Position numbers and translations under genes: made by a program | NCBI GenBank assembly: GCA_916700875.1 | Contig: CAKAKS010000031.1 | Location: 9,325,977-9,389,976 of the forward strand | DNA: 64,000 nucleotides | DNA from: Sebastes aleutianus | Taxonomy: Eukaryota; Chordata; Actinopteri; Perciformes; Sebastidae | Direction of reading: 5' to 3' | Notes under the pieces: generated by a model | What the model saw: the letters and a program-made list of their open reading frames with translations, nothing else | Databases searched by the model: none | Told to the model about the DNA's origin: nothing | Shown here: positions 11,502 through 24,008 of the stretch, piece by piece | Layout of the letters: every line of letters begins with the position of its first letter | How positions within the stretch are numbered: the stretch's first letter is position 1

Positions 11502-11679
11502 GTGTCTTTAAATTCAGGGCATGACATGTGGTGCATTCTTGGGAATAATCACATCCCGATATTTATTTTATAGTAATTGATCTTAAAAGCTTTCAGAAAA
11601 TGAACAGAAGCAAGACTGGCGTAGTCCTAATACATCCAGATATTTAAAATGAACAGTCTAAAGCTGACTTTCAGTAAGA

Positions 11680-11960
11680 TGGATAAGATAAGATAAGATA
11701 AGATATGATATGATATGATATGATATGATATGATATGATATGATATGATATGATATGATATGATAAGATAAGATAAAATATACTTTATTGTCCCACAGGG
11801 AAATTTGTCTTGGGCTCTAGGCCACTTCATCACACAACATACTGTACCAAAGTCACAATGTTCATACGCGCATAAAACATGGATCATACATACACTCATG
11901 CATGAACGTGCTTAAATTCACATGTTGAGTGTGAGACAGTAGTTCTTTAAAATAATAAAA
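11680..11960 (-). mobile_element. LINE 3'-tail fragment plus GATAT microsatellite
   Basis: An array of GATAA/GATAT pentamers (about 11683-11777) runs into ACTTTATTGTCCCACAGGG, the reverse of a LINE-type 3' end that finishes in AATAAAG followed by TTATC repeats. Related tails lie at 62654-62912 and 63409-63557. Severely 5'-truncated. The pentamer array is the element's own 3' repeat, expanded. Confidence 0.6.
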
Positions 11961-13079
11961 AGTAATGAAAGACAATAGTTTAAAATGCTAAGACCAGGTA
12001 TAATCATACCAGATAATAAATAACTAATTTACAATATATTAGTTCTCTAAAAAATCATATCATAATATTAGTAAGTGCTTCCACTTTAAAAATAATGAGC
12101 TTATTGCTCCTTATTCAAATCATAGGCAGAAAGCTCTTAACAAATCACAATAGAAGTTATCATGCAGTGTTACAAAGTAGGCAACATCATAGTAATTAAG
12201 TCTATTACTTCAGGAAATTTTTACTGGAAAAATTTGCATTAGAGTGAGTGAGATTGATGTGATGTGTCCCAATCATATGAGAGTTTCTATTGGCCCACAG
12301 CTAACATGGTTGGGAGTAAATCTGCCTGTTTTATTGGCACAAATAATCCCCATCTGTACATACGTACTTTTTAATGATACAGCACAATTTTATAATTTAT
12401 AGCAAATTATTTCACGAACGTTTTGGCATCCACAGACCCCACATTGAGAATCACTGGACTAATAGAATAATAATGCAACAATAGAATATATCACTTAGAG
12501 GAGCCATTCTGCGTAATGACAACTTTTTGTTGGGAAATATTTCCATAATTTAACTTGAGCACTTTGATGTCTTGAGCAACAAGCAGTTCAAATAATTATA
12601 TTAGCATGAAAGCTGATTACTTTTCATTATAGTTTTTACCCCAAAACTGGATTAAAATTGTATCCTGACAATGAAAACCCCAAATTGTGAATTGGCTCAT
12701 ACTGAAGAAGCTCCTTCGAGAGCGACCGGCAGCCGCTTGCAGAGATGTTGGTAGTATTATTGAATGATGTGATTATGGATATGACTCATCTTTCCTAATA
12801 ATGATGAACAGCTGAACACAGATTAATTTGCTGATATGGCAAACCCTAATTCTTTGGAGCATTCATCTTTTGGCATGATAAGAGGTTTGGCAGGTAATAA
12901 CTGCAGCTTCTAAGAAGAGACAGATGTCTGGCAAACTGTCTGTTTATAGGCGTGTGTCCTTTGCATTTCAGGAGTGAAAACATTTCAACAAAAGTCTATC
13001 TATCTATCTATCTATCTATTTATTTATTATTTATTTATTATGTCCTCAGAGTGCATCCAACTGAATGTCCTCACATGCT
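11961..13079. other. AT-rich unassigned spacer with tetranucleotide repeat
   Basis: Nothing coding. A CTAT/TTTA microsatellite occupies about 12996-13040. Confidence 0.5.
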
Positions 13080-14640
13080 TTCCTTTTGGATTACAGTTTT
13101 TCTTAATCGATTTGGCAAATTTTTTTAAACAGTCTTCTCTAAACTGTACTCATGGGAAATCACAACTCCACTGTATGTCTGCAAAAGGTAATAACTCACC
13201 CAAAAACACTTAATTCATGCTTCAAAACCTTGTTATTGTGTCTGTAAATTGGCCACGGCAGTCAACCCTGGAAATGTTTCTTATATAAAAGTAGAAAAAG
13301 TCGTTTCGTTCTGCTTTTCCCAGGGGGTGCGCCAGGATTTGTCTGCTCTGAGGTGGTCGAAATTAGACTTGCACATATAAAACTGGATAATTTATGAAAG
13401 AAATATGCATAAAAAACATTTTAAAAAGAGATTTTCTTTTGCTACTTAGCAGGCCACATTCTGTTTAAACCCAGTAAAGTCAAAATTTTATTGAAAAAAA
13501 AGAGGTGTAGTCACTTCCAAAATTCACATGTTTTTGTCTAATGAAATATTCAGTTTCAATCCAATTTTTGTTGGCGTTTAGCCTTTTAAAAAACATTTTC
13601 AGTGTGGTCAAAAAACTGTTTGCTCTCCCACTTGCTGCACACAAATGGAGACACGCACTGTTATATTCATTACAGTTTTTCTCAATCCCTTTGGCTCATT
13701 TTTTGAAACCATCTTAACATTGTCTAAACTGTAAGTGCAATTATCACAACTGTTTGACGGGACATCACAACCCTATTGCATGTCTGCAAAAGGTAGAAAC
13801 TCACCCAAAACACTTCATTCATGCTTCAAAACCTAGTTATTGTGTCAGAAAATTGGCCAATGCCACCAAAATGAAAAGTTGTGTTGTCATTGTGTGAGCA
13901 CCACTGGACCAAATATTTAGATTTTTTTCATCAGGCCAGTCAATCCTGGAAATGTGTCTCATATGCAAATCTCTGTTTCGTTCTACTTTTTGTTGACATT
14001 GACTGCTTACTGTACTATACCAGAATGTCAGTTTTGTCCATCTGAAGGCTGTTGTGTATCGCACAGAGCTTTTTAGATTCCCATTTTAACAGTAGGCAAG
14101 GGTTTACTGGGAAAAGTCAATACTGTAGTAGCTATACAGAAAAATAATATGCACATTTGTATTTACATTTGTGTTTAAAGAATTTTTTTTTTCATGTAGC
14201 AATGTGTTACATGTACTGTAAACAGAAAATTCTCTTTTGATCTTTCATGTGAACAGAAAATTTCCCACAAAATGACAGCTATGCCAAAAAAAATAAAAAA
14301 CACTGCAACAATGAAAGAACCTGCAGTAGTTCAGTTCAAAAACAACAAATTGTACCTCCTCGTCATAGATATTTATGGAATATACATGTATGTCTGACAG
14401 ATTGGATCATTTTGCATGTGATGGCTCAAACGATGAAAGACTATTTAGAAGTTGTGAAGAATATGACAATTTCAATGAGCATCAACTTATCAGTTTTGAT
14501 CAGCAAGACATGCAAGTGGTTATTGTGCAAAATGCAGATTGTTCAGAGATTTTAACTTCGCCAAAGCGAATGAAAAAAACTGTAATTCAATAATACATAT
14601 TGTCCATAGAGCACATTCTCACATGCTTTCTCTTTGGGAT
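13080..14640. repeat. Imperfect direct repeat of TE-like sequence
   Basis: About 13095-13280 (TTACAGTTTTTCTTAATCG ... CTGCAAAAGGTAATAACTC ... GTTATTGTGTCTG) is repeated in diverged form at about 13671-13950 (TTACAGTTTTTCTCAATCCC ... CTGCAAAAGGTAGAAACTC ... GTTATTGTGTCAG). The sequence style is that of a decayed fish DNA transposon. A 72-codon ORF at 14375-14593 has no motif that I recognise and is probably chance or a remnant. Confidence 0.5.
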
Positions 14641-15310
14641 TAACATATTTTGTGTGCAACTTCTGAGTTGTTTGTGTGACAGAGGGCAACATTTAGAGTT
14701 TAGCCAGAACCTTGGAGAACAGAAAAGACAATGAACATAACCATGTTCAGTGGGTTATTGCAGTTAGAAGACCACAGAGGAAAAAAATACAATGACAGGA
14801 CAAGAGAAGTTGGCTGCAGACGAGCATGATGGTCATCCGCATACAGGAATTCATGTGACATCAGCAGCAGGAAGCGATAGCTTTTCATCTTTTTTGCTTA
14901 AAAAAAAAAACCTTTTGAAAGCACAATTAAAACCATTGTTTCCCATGAAGCCAGGGGAATTTTTCAGCCTTTCCCATATTCTATGGTTCACCATTCATCT
15001 TTATTCAAAACAATAAAAGTAACTTTCTTCATTTTTTTTAAAGACATCTGAAAATTTCTTGATTTGAACCCACCTTACTGAAAGTTTGTATAGCCTGAGC
15101 TTTATTGCCAACTAATGTTTGTGTGTAAGATATGAATTTGTAAGTTATGAGTTACGTTTATATTCATGTTACCCAATTTGTAACATTTCATATCATCCAC
15201 AGTTACACTTAAACAATTTGTATTGCTCACCTTAGTAACTTGTAATCCACAACTTACAGTAAAAAAATATTGTTTAACAGACTGAAGTTCAACATTCACT
15301 GCATGGCCAG
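14641..15310. other. Unassigned AT-rich spacer
   Basis: No gene or element could be delimited. Confidence 0.35.
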
Positions 15311-16144
15311 CCGATTAGACTGTTGTCAGGCTATCAAATATAGGTGTTATCAGTCACTATAAGCCCCATAGATGTGGGTCAATAGGGGCCTACTACACCC
15401 ACTAGTAGGGTTTATCATCTATTCACATGGTAGATCACCAAAAGAATGTAAGGAAGAAGACAACAGCAACCATTAGCGACGGTAGTAATTATGACAGGAG
15501 AAGAAACGGAAGTCAGGCGCTGCAGTATAGACAGTGTGAAGCTCCATAAGGTGTGGAGATTGGGGACAATGGATGGGACACAAAATACAGACTTTAGGGC
15601 TTTCACCCAGGAGACCAGAGATCGCATCCCGTGTGGGAACAACTATGTGCAGTTGTCTTTGTGTTCGTAGTTATTTTAACCCAAAACACAATGTTATCCC
15701 TAAACTTGATTGTTTTTTGTTGCCTAAACCTAAAGAAGTTGTAGTTTTGTTGCCTAAACCTAACTGTTTTTTTTGCCTAAACCTAAAGAAGTTGTAGTTT
15801 TGTTGCCTAAACCTAACTGTTTTTTTTTTTTGCCTAAATCTAAAGAAGTTGTAGTTTTGTTGCCTAAACCTAACTGTTTTGTTTTTTTTGCCTAAACCTA
15901 GAGAAGTTGTAGTTTTGTTGCCTAGACCTAAAGAAGTTGTAGTTTTATTGCCTAAACCTAAAGAAGCCTTTTTGTTTGTGTTCAAAACGTGACGTTTCAT
16001 TCAGTTTTACAGCGTGTTAGAACACGTATTGCTTTTAAGTTTCACTTTCACTTTTACAACGTAGTAGGCCCCTATTGACCCACATCTATGGTGCTTATAG
16101 CGACTGATAATGCCTATTTAATGGCCTGATAACAATTGAATCGG
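15311..16144. mobile_element. Long-TIR element family L, copy 1, with tandem array
   Basis: About 100-bp inverted ends: CCGATTAGACTGTTGTCAGG ... ATAGATGTGGGTCAATAGGG ... CCTACTAC at the left, and the reverse complement GTAGTAGGCCCCTATTGACC ... CTGATAACAATTGAATCGG at the right. Inside, 15704-15970 is an irregular tandem array built from GCCTAAACCTAAAGAAGTTG and TTTTGTTGCCTAAACC units with slippage in poly-T. Sister copies lie at about 19994-20350 (truncated, no array) and 23430-24008 (about two units). The minus-strand ORF across the array is an artefact. Confidence 0.8.
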
Positions 16145-17252
16145 GTGCCATGTCTCAAAGTATGTGGACACCTGAATTTTCAACTCATAGGTGATAGTTG
16201 AACATATAAACCCAAAATCATGGGCCTTATCAAAGGAAACTAAATGTGGACAGGCAAGTCTTTTTACTTTTGGCAAAATAGTATAATCATACCATAAACA
16301 AACCCCTTTGCAAACAGTCATGTCAGTTATTAGCTTCATCAAAATTCCCATTAAGATATGTAACAATGTAAATCTTATTATCTTATTACATTTTCTTTCT
16401 TTTATTACCAATTCCAGCGTGAAAATAAACAATTTCCCCATAGTAGGCACAATGTGTGCACACTGTGTGAGTAAAGGAGTTAGAGAGCATTATCATCACC
16501 ATGCAGTTGTTTTTTAGAGTTGCACTACTGAATTGCTTTATTTCAATGTATTGCACATTCTGTCCGTTTGGGTAGGTTTACACAATATCATTTCAGGAGC
16601 CCTCGGTGCCTTTGTAGAAACCCTTGTGAAATAAATGCACTGAAGGGGTTAATTAGTTCACGAGCTACTGCGCAGCACACATACACACACACTTACACAC
16701 TGCTGTCTAAATTTAAATTCCTCAGCAGAAAGACGGAGGAAGTCAGGATGACCATTGCTTCCTCGCTGAAGGATACGTCTCATCCGCCTGCATGTGTTGC
16801 CCATTAAACGCCTTTTTCCCATCAGTAATTGTAGTTAAACTGTCAGGCACCAGGTGAATAGAAGACTCACTGTTCCCTCTAAATTAATTGTGGTTTTCAA
16901 TCCGGCTGGATCCGTCAGACATCACGGGATGCGCCTGCTGTAAAAGGTGGGGGCTGTGTTCTCTGTGGTATTTTACTGACTGTGGTGCAGAGATTTTTGC
17001 TTAATTGCCGACCAAAACTATCCCATGATAATGATGAGAATGAGGATGTGGGGATTGTGATTTGGCTGCAAGTCAGTGTGGGCCTTATATAAAGTATTAC
17101 AAACTTTTATCACACTTAAAATTCTAAAATGTACTTGCACTGTTCAACTAAACGTAATAGAAAAGGCCCACAACCTATTTGAAAAGACAGTATAATGAAA
17201 ACAATCTTTCTGTGTTCAACCTCTAACAAACTATTCTTTTAAATCCGAACAG
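16145..17252. other. Upstream flank / intron of the zbtb gene
   Basis: No coding sequence. The last bases before 17253 form a usable acceptor (TTTTAAATCCGAACAG), so this is probably intron between an upstream 5' UTR exon and the first coding exon. Confidence 0.5.
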
Positions 17253-17258
17253 ACCATC

Positions 17259-19623
17259 ATGTCAACATCCTCTGACATCCTACAGTTCTGTTTCCCCACC
17301 CACGGCGACTCCATCCTAAGCAAAATCAACACCCTAAGGGAGGAGCACCGCTTCTGTGACATCACGCTCCTCCTTGGGGGTCAACGGGGCGCCACCGTCC
17401 GGCCCCTCCATTTCCACGGTCACAGAGCGGTGCTTGCGGCGTCCTCGGACTTCTTGCGTGACCAATTCCTGCTCCACGAAGGCCGGGCCGAGCTGACCAT
17501 GGGTGTAGTGTCCAGTGTGGAGGTTGGCAGGAGACTTCTCCTGTCCTGCTACACCGGGCTGTTAGAGGTGCAATGTAATCTACTGCTTCTCTGAACAAAT
17601 CCATCCCAGTTATACTACTGTACAATCAAGATGGCATCACCGCAAAACAGTCGGATTGAACAACATCAAGGTGTTACGGCACCAAATCAGAAATAAGGAA
17701 CAAACATACTGTTACAACAACAAAAGAGAGGGTGTTGCGTGATATTAAAAGTTAAAGTGACCGTGTGTTTAAAGTGCACAAGTGGAAGTTTGGCATGAAT
17801 CTTGTACTGTTAGTTGTTTTTTTCATTATTAAAGGGATAGTTAGGATGTTTTGAAGTGGGGTTGTATGAGGTACTTATCCATAGTCAGTGTATTACCTAC
17901 AGTAGATGACGGTCATCACGCCTCCAGCTTGGAGAAACAGACAGGACTTACCGCGCAGAAGCAAAACAATGTTCTGCTGTGGACGGGGCCGGCAGAAAAA
18001 CATATTTTAGCCACCTAAAAGGCAAATCAATATCAGTTTAAGTGTACGCTGTATTTAGTAAATCCGAACTAACCAAAGTCACACAATTACACAAACAAAC
18101 TAACCAATAGAGGCAGCGGTAGACCAGCAACTCCCATGTTCTGCTTGGTAAAATGTATGTTTTTTGAGTCTGGCTGCTTTGGCAAGAGTATAGATAACGG
18201 CTTCAGTTCCCCGTTGACAACATAGAGTACATAGCTGTCTTACGGCAAGGTAAACCAATGAAAATATTCAAAATATAGCGCACACTTTTACTGATATCGA
18301 TTTTCTTTTAGGTGGTAAAATACATTTCGCTGCCGGCTCCCTCCACAGCAGTACATTGCTTTGCTTCTGTGCGGTAACTCCTGTCTGCTTCTTCAAACTA
18401 GGGGCGTGCCGACCGTCATCTACTGTAGCTAACACACTGACTATGGATAAGCACCTCATACGACCCCACTTCAAAACACCCGAACTATCCCTTTAATTCA
18501 CTGTTTGTCCTTGTAGGTCCCTCTGAGAGAACTGGTGAGCTACCTGACTGCCGCCAGTGCGCTCCAGATGAGTAAGGTGGTGGAGAAGTGTGCCCAGGCC
18601 GTCTCCCAGTACCTCAGTCCCACACTGGCTTTTTTGAATCTGGAGAGACACTCAGAGGAGAAGGAAATCCAGCAGCCGCCAGACAGCGACTGCTGGCCAG
18701 GTACCAGCCTCAACAATCAGGAGGAAAAGGATGCAGCCCTGCCCAGCACCAGCATCCAGGAAGCAAGCACCGAGGATGTGATTCAGTCCAAAAAGTCGAG
18801 GTTCAGCCAAGGAGCTGAGGTCGATGTTCAAGGACTGAGGGAGGTCAGAGATGATAGGAGGGTGGTTATAGCTAAAATAGAGTTATCTGAAGATGCAGCA
18901 AGTTGTCTTGATACACCGGAGTCAGAGGAAGGTGGAGACATCCAGCCTGTTCACACAAACAACCAAGTCTGCCATGTTACAGGTGCCCTGCAATGTAAGC
19001 AACACCCTCCTCAAGATCATTTATCATCCACAACCAGAGGAAGTTCTCAACACGAAGAATTGGCGTACAGTTCACAGAATCATGATGAAGAAACACAGGA
19101 AGAGCAAAGAGAAGAGGAAGAAATGTTCTTGCTGGCAGCTCAACTGCAAGAATGCAGAGAGCTGATGGATTCCGATCTGTTCCGCCTCTCCGGAGCAAAG
19201 AGTCATTGTTCTGGAGATGATGATCTGGCAGAAGGTTCAGACGGCGTGTCGGTCCAGAGGCCGTACCTGTGCCGGAGGTGCGACAGAGTCTTCCAGCACC
19301 TGCAGAGCTACGTGGGCCACCTGAAGGAGCACAGACAGCACCTGTGTTTGGTCTGCGGGAGAGGCTTTTCCCAGAGGAGCAACCTGACCCGCCACGTACA
19401 CGTCCACGCCGGGGTCAAGCCTTTCCGATGCCCGCTGTGCCACAAGACGTTCTCCCAGAAGACCACGCTGCAAGATCACCTCAATCTGCACACAGGGGAT
19501 GGTAAGCCCCATGAGTGTAAGCACTGCGCTGTGCTCTTCGCTCACAAGCCAGGCCTCAGGCGCCACCTGAAGGACGTTCATGGTAAGGGTAGCCTGCAAA
19601 ACATGGAGGAAGCTGTGCACTGA
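17259..19623 (+). CDS. zbtb26: BTB/POZ and C2H2 zinc-finger protein, ZBTB26/ZBTB6 type (two coding exons)
   Basis: Coding exons 17259-17567 and 18517-19623 join in phase 0 across a GT-AG intron to give 471 residues. Residues about 10-130 are a BTB/POZ domain (FCDITLLL, then HRAVLAASSDFLRDQFLL, LLLSCYTGLLE, and after the splice ELVSYLTAASALQMSKVVEK), the dimerisation module of this family. An acidic, low-complexity linker follows. Residues about 355-460 hold four C2H2 fingers, the first starting LCRRCDRVFQH and the last ending in HLKDVHG. From family knowledge it should be a nuclear sequence-specific regulator of transcription. Human ZBTB26 (441 aa) and ZBTB6 (424 aa) have the same plan and lie beside RC3H2, as here. 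The linker before finger 4 reads TGDGKP instead of TGDKP. ATG 17259 is the first Met after the acceptor at 17252. Assignment to zbtb26 rather than zbtb6 rests on remembered finger similarity and is not certain. Confidence 0.85.
17829..18496. mobile_element. TTAA-flanked MITE family F2 inside the zbtb intron
   Basis: TTAA at 17829-17832 and 18493-18496. Long inverted ends: AAAGGGATAGTTAGGATGTT, then GAAGTGGGGTTGTATGAGG at the left; CCTCATACGACCCCACTTC, then CCGAACTATCCCTTT at the right, with about 100 bp paired. It makes up most of the 949-bp intron and ends 20 bases before the splice acceptor. Non-coding. Confidence 0.85.
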
Positions 19624-19993
19624 TGATAAACAAGCAGTTTTAGCTCAAGTGTTGTTAATGCAGGGGCCTAACAGTTGTTTGTTTCTATTACTTTGGGAAC
19701 ATGTCAAATAAGGTATCTCAAAATCTCAAATTATCTCCCTTTCTGCTACACCAGTATCTCCCATAACAGTGATAAAGGATCAGTGAGTTCATGCATTTGC
19801 ACTGTATCATCTGGCTAATGGAAATTCCTTCTGTGCCTTCTGCAGCGTTTTCCTGATCTCTGCCGGTACAATACATTGAATTAAGTCCTGTAGCATGCAA
19901 TGTACACTTTTCATTATGGTATATATCATCTGGCATGTATAATAGTGAATGCAGTCTCATATAGGGTTGAGTTGGGGCATTGTTTCCACAGCC
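19624..19993 (+). other. Probable 3' UTR of the zbtb gene
   Basis: Follows the stop codon directly. No canonical AATAAA is seen before the element at 19994. A weak AATAAG lies near 19707, and the first AATAAA on this strand is at 20848-20853, beyond that element. The 3' end is therefore unresolved. Confidence 0.4.
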
Positions 19994-20350
19994 GATTAGA
20001 CTTTTATCAGGCCATGAAGTAGGTGTTATTGGTTGCTATAATCACCATAGATGTGGGTCAGTCGGGGCCCACTACACCTTATATTAGGTTTTATCATCTA
20101 TTCACATGGTACATCACAGAAAGAAGGTATAAAAGAACATGACAGCGACCTCTAGTGACCTTAGTAATTCATTTTTTCAATTTGTTTTGTTTGTGTTCAA
20201 AACGTTTCATTCAGTTTCACAATGTGTTAGAAGGAGTTGCTTTTTAAGTTTTGCTTTCAATTTTACAATGTAATAGGTGTAGTAGGCCCCCACTGACCCA
20301 CATCTATGGTCCTCAAAGCGACTGATAATGCCTATGTCATGGCCTGGTGC
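19994..20350. mobile_element. Long-TIR element family L, copy 2 (short)
   Basis: Left end GATTAGACTTTTATCAGGCC and ATAGATGTGGGTCAGTCGGG; right end GTAGTAGGCCCCCACTGACC ... GCGACTGATAATGCC ... ATGGCCTGG, then broken. It lacks the tandem GCCTAAACC array of copy 1, so array length varies between copies. Confidence 0.75.
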
Positions 20351-22050
20351 TCCTGCATTTTATATAGTGTGTACAGATGACTGAGTTTGTGTCTCTGTTC
20401 CCTCTACAACCCTATATTATTAGAAGATAAGATAAGCCAAAAGTTACTATAAGAGAGAGAATGCTATGACTGAAAAATTCATAATTTTCTATTAACTTAT
20501 TTGTTTATTTAATTTATTATTACTCAGTTATTTTTGTATTATTATTGTTTTTTTTAATTCTATTCTTTCTTTTTATCATTATTATTATTATTTATTTTCT
20601 TAATTTTATTTATATTTTGAATGTTGAAGTTGTTTTCTCTAGTGTACTTAATGAGTTTGTCTATAAGCTCAACTACTTAAAAAATTGGTTTATAAACTAT
20701 TGTAATTACGAACTGTACATTGCATATATGAAAACAACCTTGAAAAAAGGGAAAAAAGAAAGTATAAAAAAAGAAAAATTCATAATACAGTGAACAAGTG
20801 AACACTGCTTTAATTACTGCAACAAATTCTAGAGAAAACAGTTTTAAAATAAAATGCCTTTCTAGTTTTAAAAGGTTATTTCACGGCTTGTTTGTTGATT
20901 TTCTTTGGATAGACTGAATGCTGCATAGTGCCTGCTGGAGTTCACAGACAAACCACTGCTTCTCCATTTGACCCGACTGAAATTGTGTGCAGCTCGCTGA
21001 GCATTACGTTATCAGTGAGTGGGTTCTCCCGCGTGGCTGAGAGGGTTTCCATTCTCTCTCTCTCTCGCGCCATCCTTTCCCTTCGCATCCCTCCCTTTCT
21101 CCGTCACTCATCTCAGTGAATGGAACAGTAGTTGTTGCCCTCCTCGGGGCATCCGAGGTGCCATTGGCTTGTAATGTGTGAGTCTGTGTGCAGACAAATG
21201 ATTAACGCATGGTGGGCTGTGTATTCAATACATAAATTATAGTGGGAGTATGTGCACACACACACACACACAGTAAATGTGGCATTCGGGGAACCTCCAT
21301 TATGAATGAGAGACAGAGAGGTATAAAATATGAGGAGGATGAAGGCAGTGGGGAAGATGGAGGAGTAGTGGTAGATACAGAGACAGGTATAGAGACCATC
21401 TTGTGATGCGATCACACCAGCCACAACACCAAATCCTGGGGAGGGGGGCAATGGCCCCTTTCCTTCTTCCTACCCCCCTACTTCCGGCCCCCTTGCTCGG
21501 ACTACACCCATCTTCGAACTCGGTCTTCATTTTGATCTCAACTGCACACCTGTAAAGTTTCGTGACTACATCTTATACAGTTGTGACACTATTGAGGTGA
21601 AAACAGACAGAAGACCATGCAGCGTCACTGTCTCGGCTGGTAACTAGAGTGATAAAAGAAAGTGGGTTATCGAGAAGAAGCATTTTCTTTGGTCTTATGA
21701 TAATTAAAACCATTACTGGAAGTGTATATATATATATATGCATGTGCATGACCATGACTGTACCAAGGAGTCCATTTACTGTGATGCTGGTATAGGAAAT
21801 ATTGTTGGCCAACAGATCAGACTGTGGCTGTACAGATATGAATGTGCGCAACTGTGTGATGCTATATTCCTAAAAAATATGGCATTGCTCTCAGCAGAAC
21901 TACCTCTGATAAATAAATCTGAAAACACTACAATGAAATGTGATTTTATTTGATATTTATCTGATGCCAAAAAGCACAAATAATCCTCTTTAACCAATTG
22001 GTATATTCAGCCTACTGCAAGAAACAAAAGAAAAAGAAAGAAAAGAAAGA
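20351..22050. other. Unassigned region with microsatellites
   Basis: AT-rich, low-complexity DNA at 20480-20800 gives an accidental 82-codon ORF. A CA repeat lies at about 21256-21272 and a TA repeat at 21725-21740. No gene is supported; short ORFs on both strands lack motifs. Confidence 0.45.
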
Positions 22051-22520
22051 AACAAAGATCTACATCATGCTAGTGGCTTTGTGAGACTGATAAACGTAAA
22101 CTCAGCATGCTAACATGCTCCCAATGCCAATGCCAGTGCTGATGTTTAGCAGGCATAATGTTTACCATGTTCACCATCTTTGTTCAGCGTGTTAGAATGC
22201 TAACATAAGTACAGCTGAGACAGATAGAAATGTCATTCATTTTGTAGGTATTTGGTCATAAACTAAAGTATCAGACCAATTAAAATATTGACCTTATGAT
22301 TTCTAATTAAATTATAATGCATCCTCTGGGCACATTTGATTGGAAATGTTATGACAATCCATTCAGCTGCATACAAGACATTTCACTAAAAACCACAAAT
22401 GTCAACCTGCTGGTGGCACTAAAGGAGTGGGGGTTGGATTCATCTTCTGGAGACCATGAAGGTCTGTTGAAAATTTCATAGCAATGGCAATCTGGATCAA
22501 AGTGGTGGGCTGTCGTGGCT
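22051..22520. repeat. Dispersed fish repeat R3
   Basis: GCATGCTAACATGCTC, GTTTACCATGTTCACCATC and CAACCTGCTGGTGGC, then GGACCATGAAGGTCTG-like, form a recognisable series common in percomorph genomes. Similar GTTAGCATGCT text opens the window. No name is assigned and no ORF is seen. Confidence 0.5.
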
Positions 22521-23429
22521 AAATACAAGAAAAGAATAAAGCTCTATTGGTTGCACAACTGCTGTGGAAATTGCAGTGTTTTATAGTGTTTATATTACAT
22601 AATATAAAGTACACATATGACAGATTGCAATCACTGACATTTTTAATATTTAGTTTACTTTGCTGTAAAACAAACTCAAATACATCGCTCACTAACTGCA
22701 TGTGATTTAAGGGGTGCAAGTTAGAAAACACTCTAACCTTTTCCAAGGCCTTAAATGAGTTTGAATGAACAAACACTTTGAAGTTACTGCTTGCAGCTGT
22801 CAAGTTGTTCCACTGATTATTTCCACATCATGTTGAGGCAGCATTTAACCTGCAGCCACATCCACAGAGAGGAGGGATTGTCATGTGACGATACAGTAGA
22901 TGGGCAAAAAGAGATTGTTGGTTGTGTTATTATCTAAATTAAAGGTGAAGTGTTAAACATTAATTTGTGCTTTTACTGCAGGATGACATTTGAGTGAGCT
23001 GACCTCCTGATATCATTCTTTGCTAAACGGACCGCTCACTTTATTAAGGACACCTCTCTGATAATGCAAACAGCTCACTCCACACAGCGAGTCACATATA
23101 AATGAAGCACTCAAATAAAACACTCAGATAGGACAGTTCAGTCACTGTTTAACTCACAGTAGTGTTATCCAGACTCATTATGTAACTGAGTTTGAGTTCC
23201 TCGCAGTTCCCAAATGCACCACTTGTTACCACGGAGACAGGTCGGCCTCAAATTTTCACTAACTAAAGTAACTTTTCAAAGCCAACAGCCTGACGCATGT
23301 ACAAATGGCTTGCAACATCTCAAAAAAGCAAATTAGCACATATTTAGCTCTCCAATATGCATCTTATGGTAAATTAGAAACACATTATGTCCTCATTGTA
23401 GGCTCACATCTCCTGTAGTGAACAGAAGG
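22521..23429. other. Unassigned spacer
   Basis: Nothing that I can support beyond AT-rich non-coding DNA. Confidence 0.35.
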
Positions 23430-24008
23430 TCAATCAGGCTATTAAATAGGCGTTAACAGTTGCTATAAGCCCCATAGATGTGGGTCAATAGGGGCCTACT
23501 ACACCCACTAGTAGGTTTTATCATCTATTCATATGGTAGATCACCAAAAGACAGTATAAAAGAACATGACAGTGACCTCTAGCAACTGCAGTAATGATGA
23601 CAGGAGCAGAAGCAGAAGTCAGGCGCTGTAGTATAGACAATGTAAAACTCTATATGAGGTGGAGGTCGGGGGCAATGGACGGGACACAAAGCACAGCATT
23701 TTCATCCAGGAGGCCGGGGTTTGCATCCTGTGTGAAACCAAAAATGTGTAGTTGTCTTTGTATTCACAAGTTTCATTTTCACTTATTGAAACTTAATTAT
23801 TTCAAGTTAAGTTACTTAACTCAGTGGTTTTGTTGGCTAAACCTAAAGAAGTTGTAGTTTTATTGCCTAAACCTGAAGAGGTTGTAGTTGTAAGTTTCGC
23901 TTTCACTCTTACAACATAGTAGGCGTAGTAGGCCCCTACTGACCCACATCTATGATGCTTATAGCAACCGATAACGCCTATTTAATGGCCTGATAACAGT
24001 CGAATAGG
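23430..24008. mobile_element. Long-TIR element family L, copy 3
   Basis: Left end TCAATCAGGCTATTAAATAGG ... CATAGATGTGGGTCAATAGG, right end CCCCTACTGACCCACATC ... GGCCTGATAACAGTCGAAT. The interior shares ATGACAGGAGCAGAAGC-type and GGGACACAAAGCACAG-type text with copy 1, and only about two units of the CCTAAACCTAAAGAAG array. Confidence 0.75.

Noticed and set aside
11690..11775. CRISPR-like regular repeat
   Set aside because: It is an uninterrupted pentamer microsatellite with no spacers, in a vertebrate genome.
15671..16000. 109-codon minus-strand ORF rich in GLGNKTTTS
   Set aside because: Generated by the tandem array inside transposon family L.
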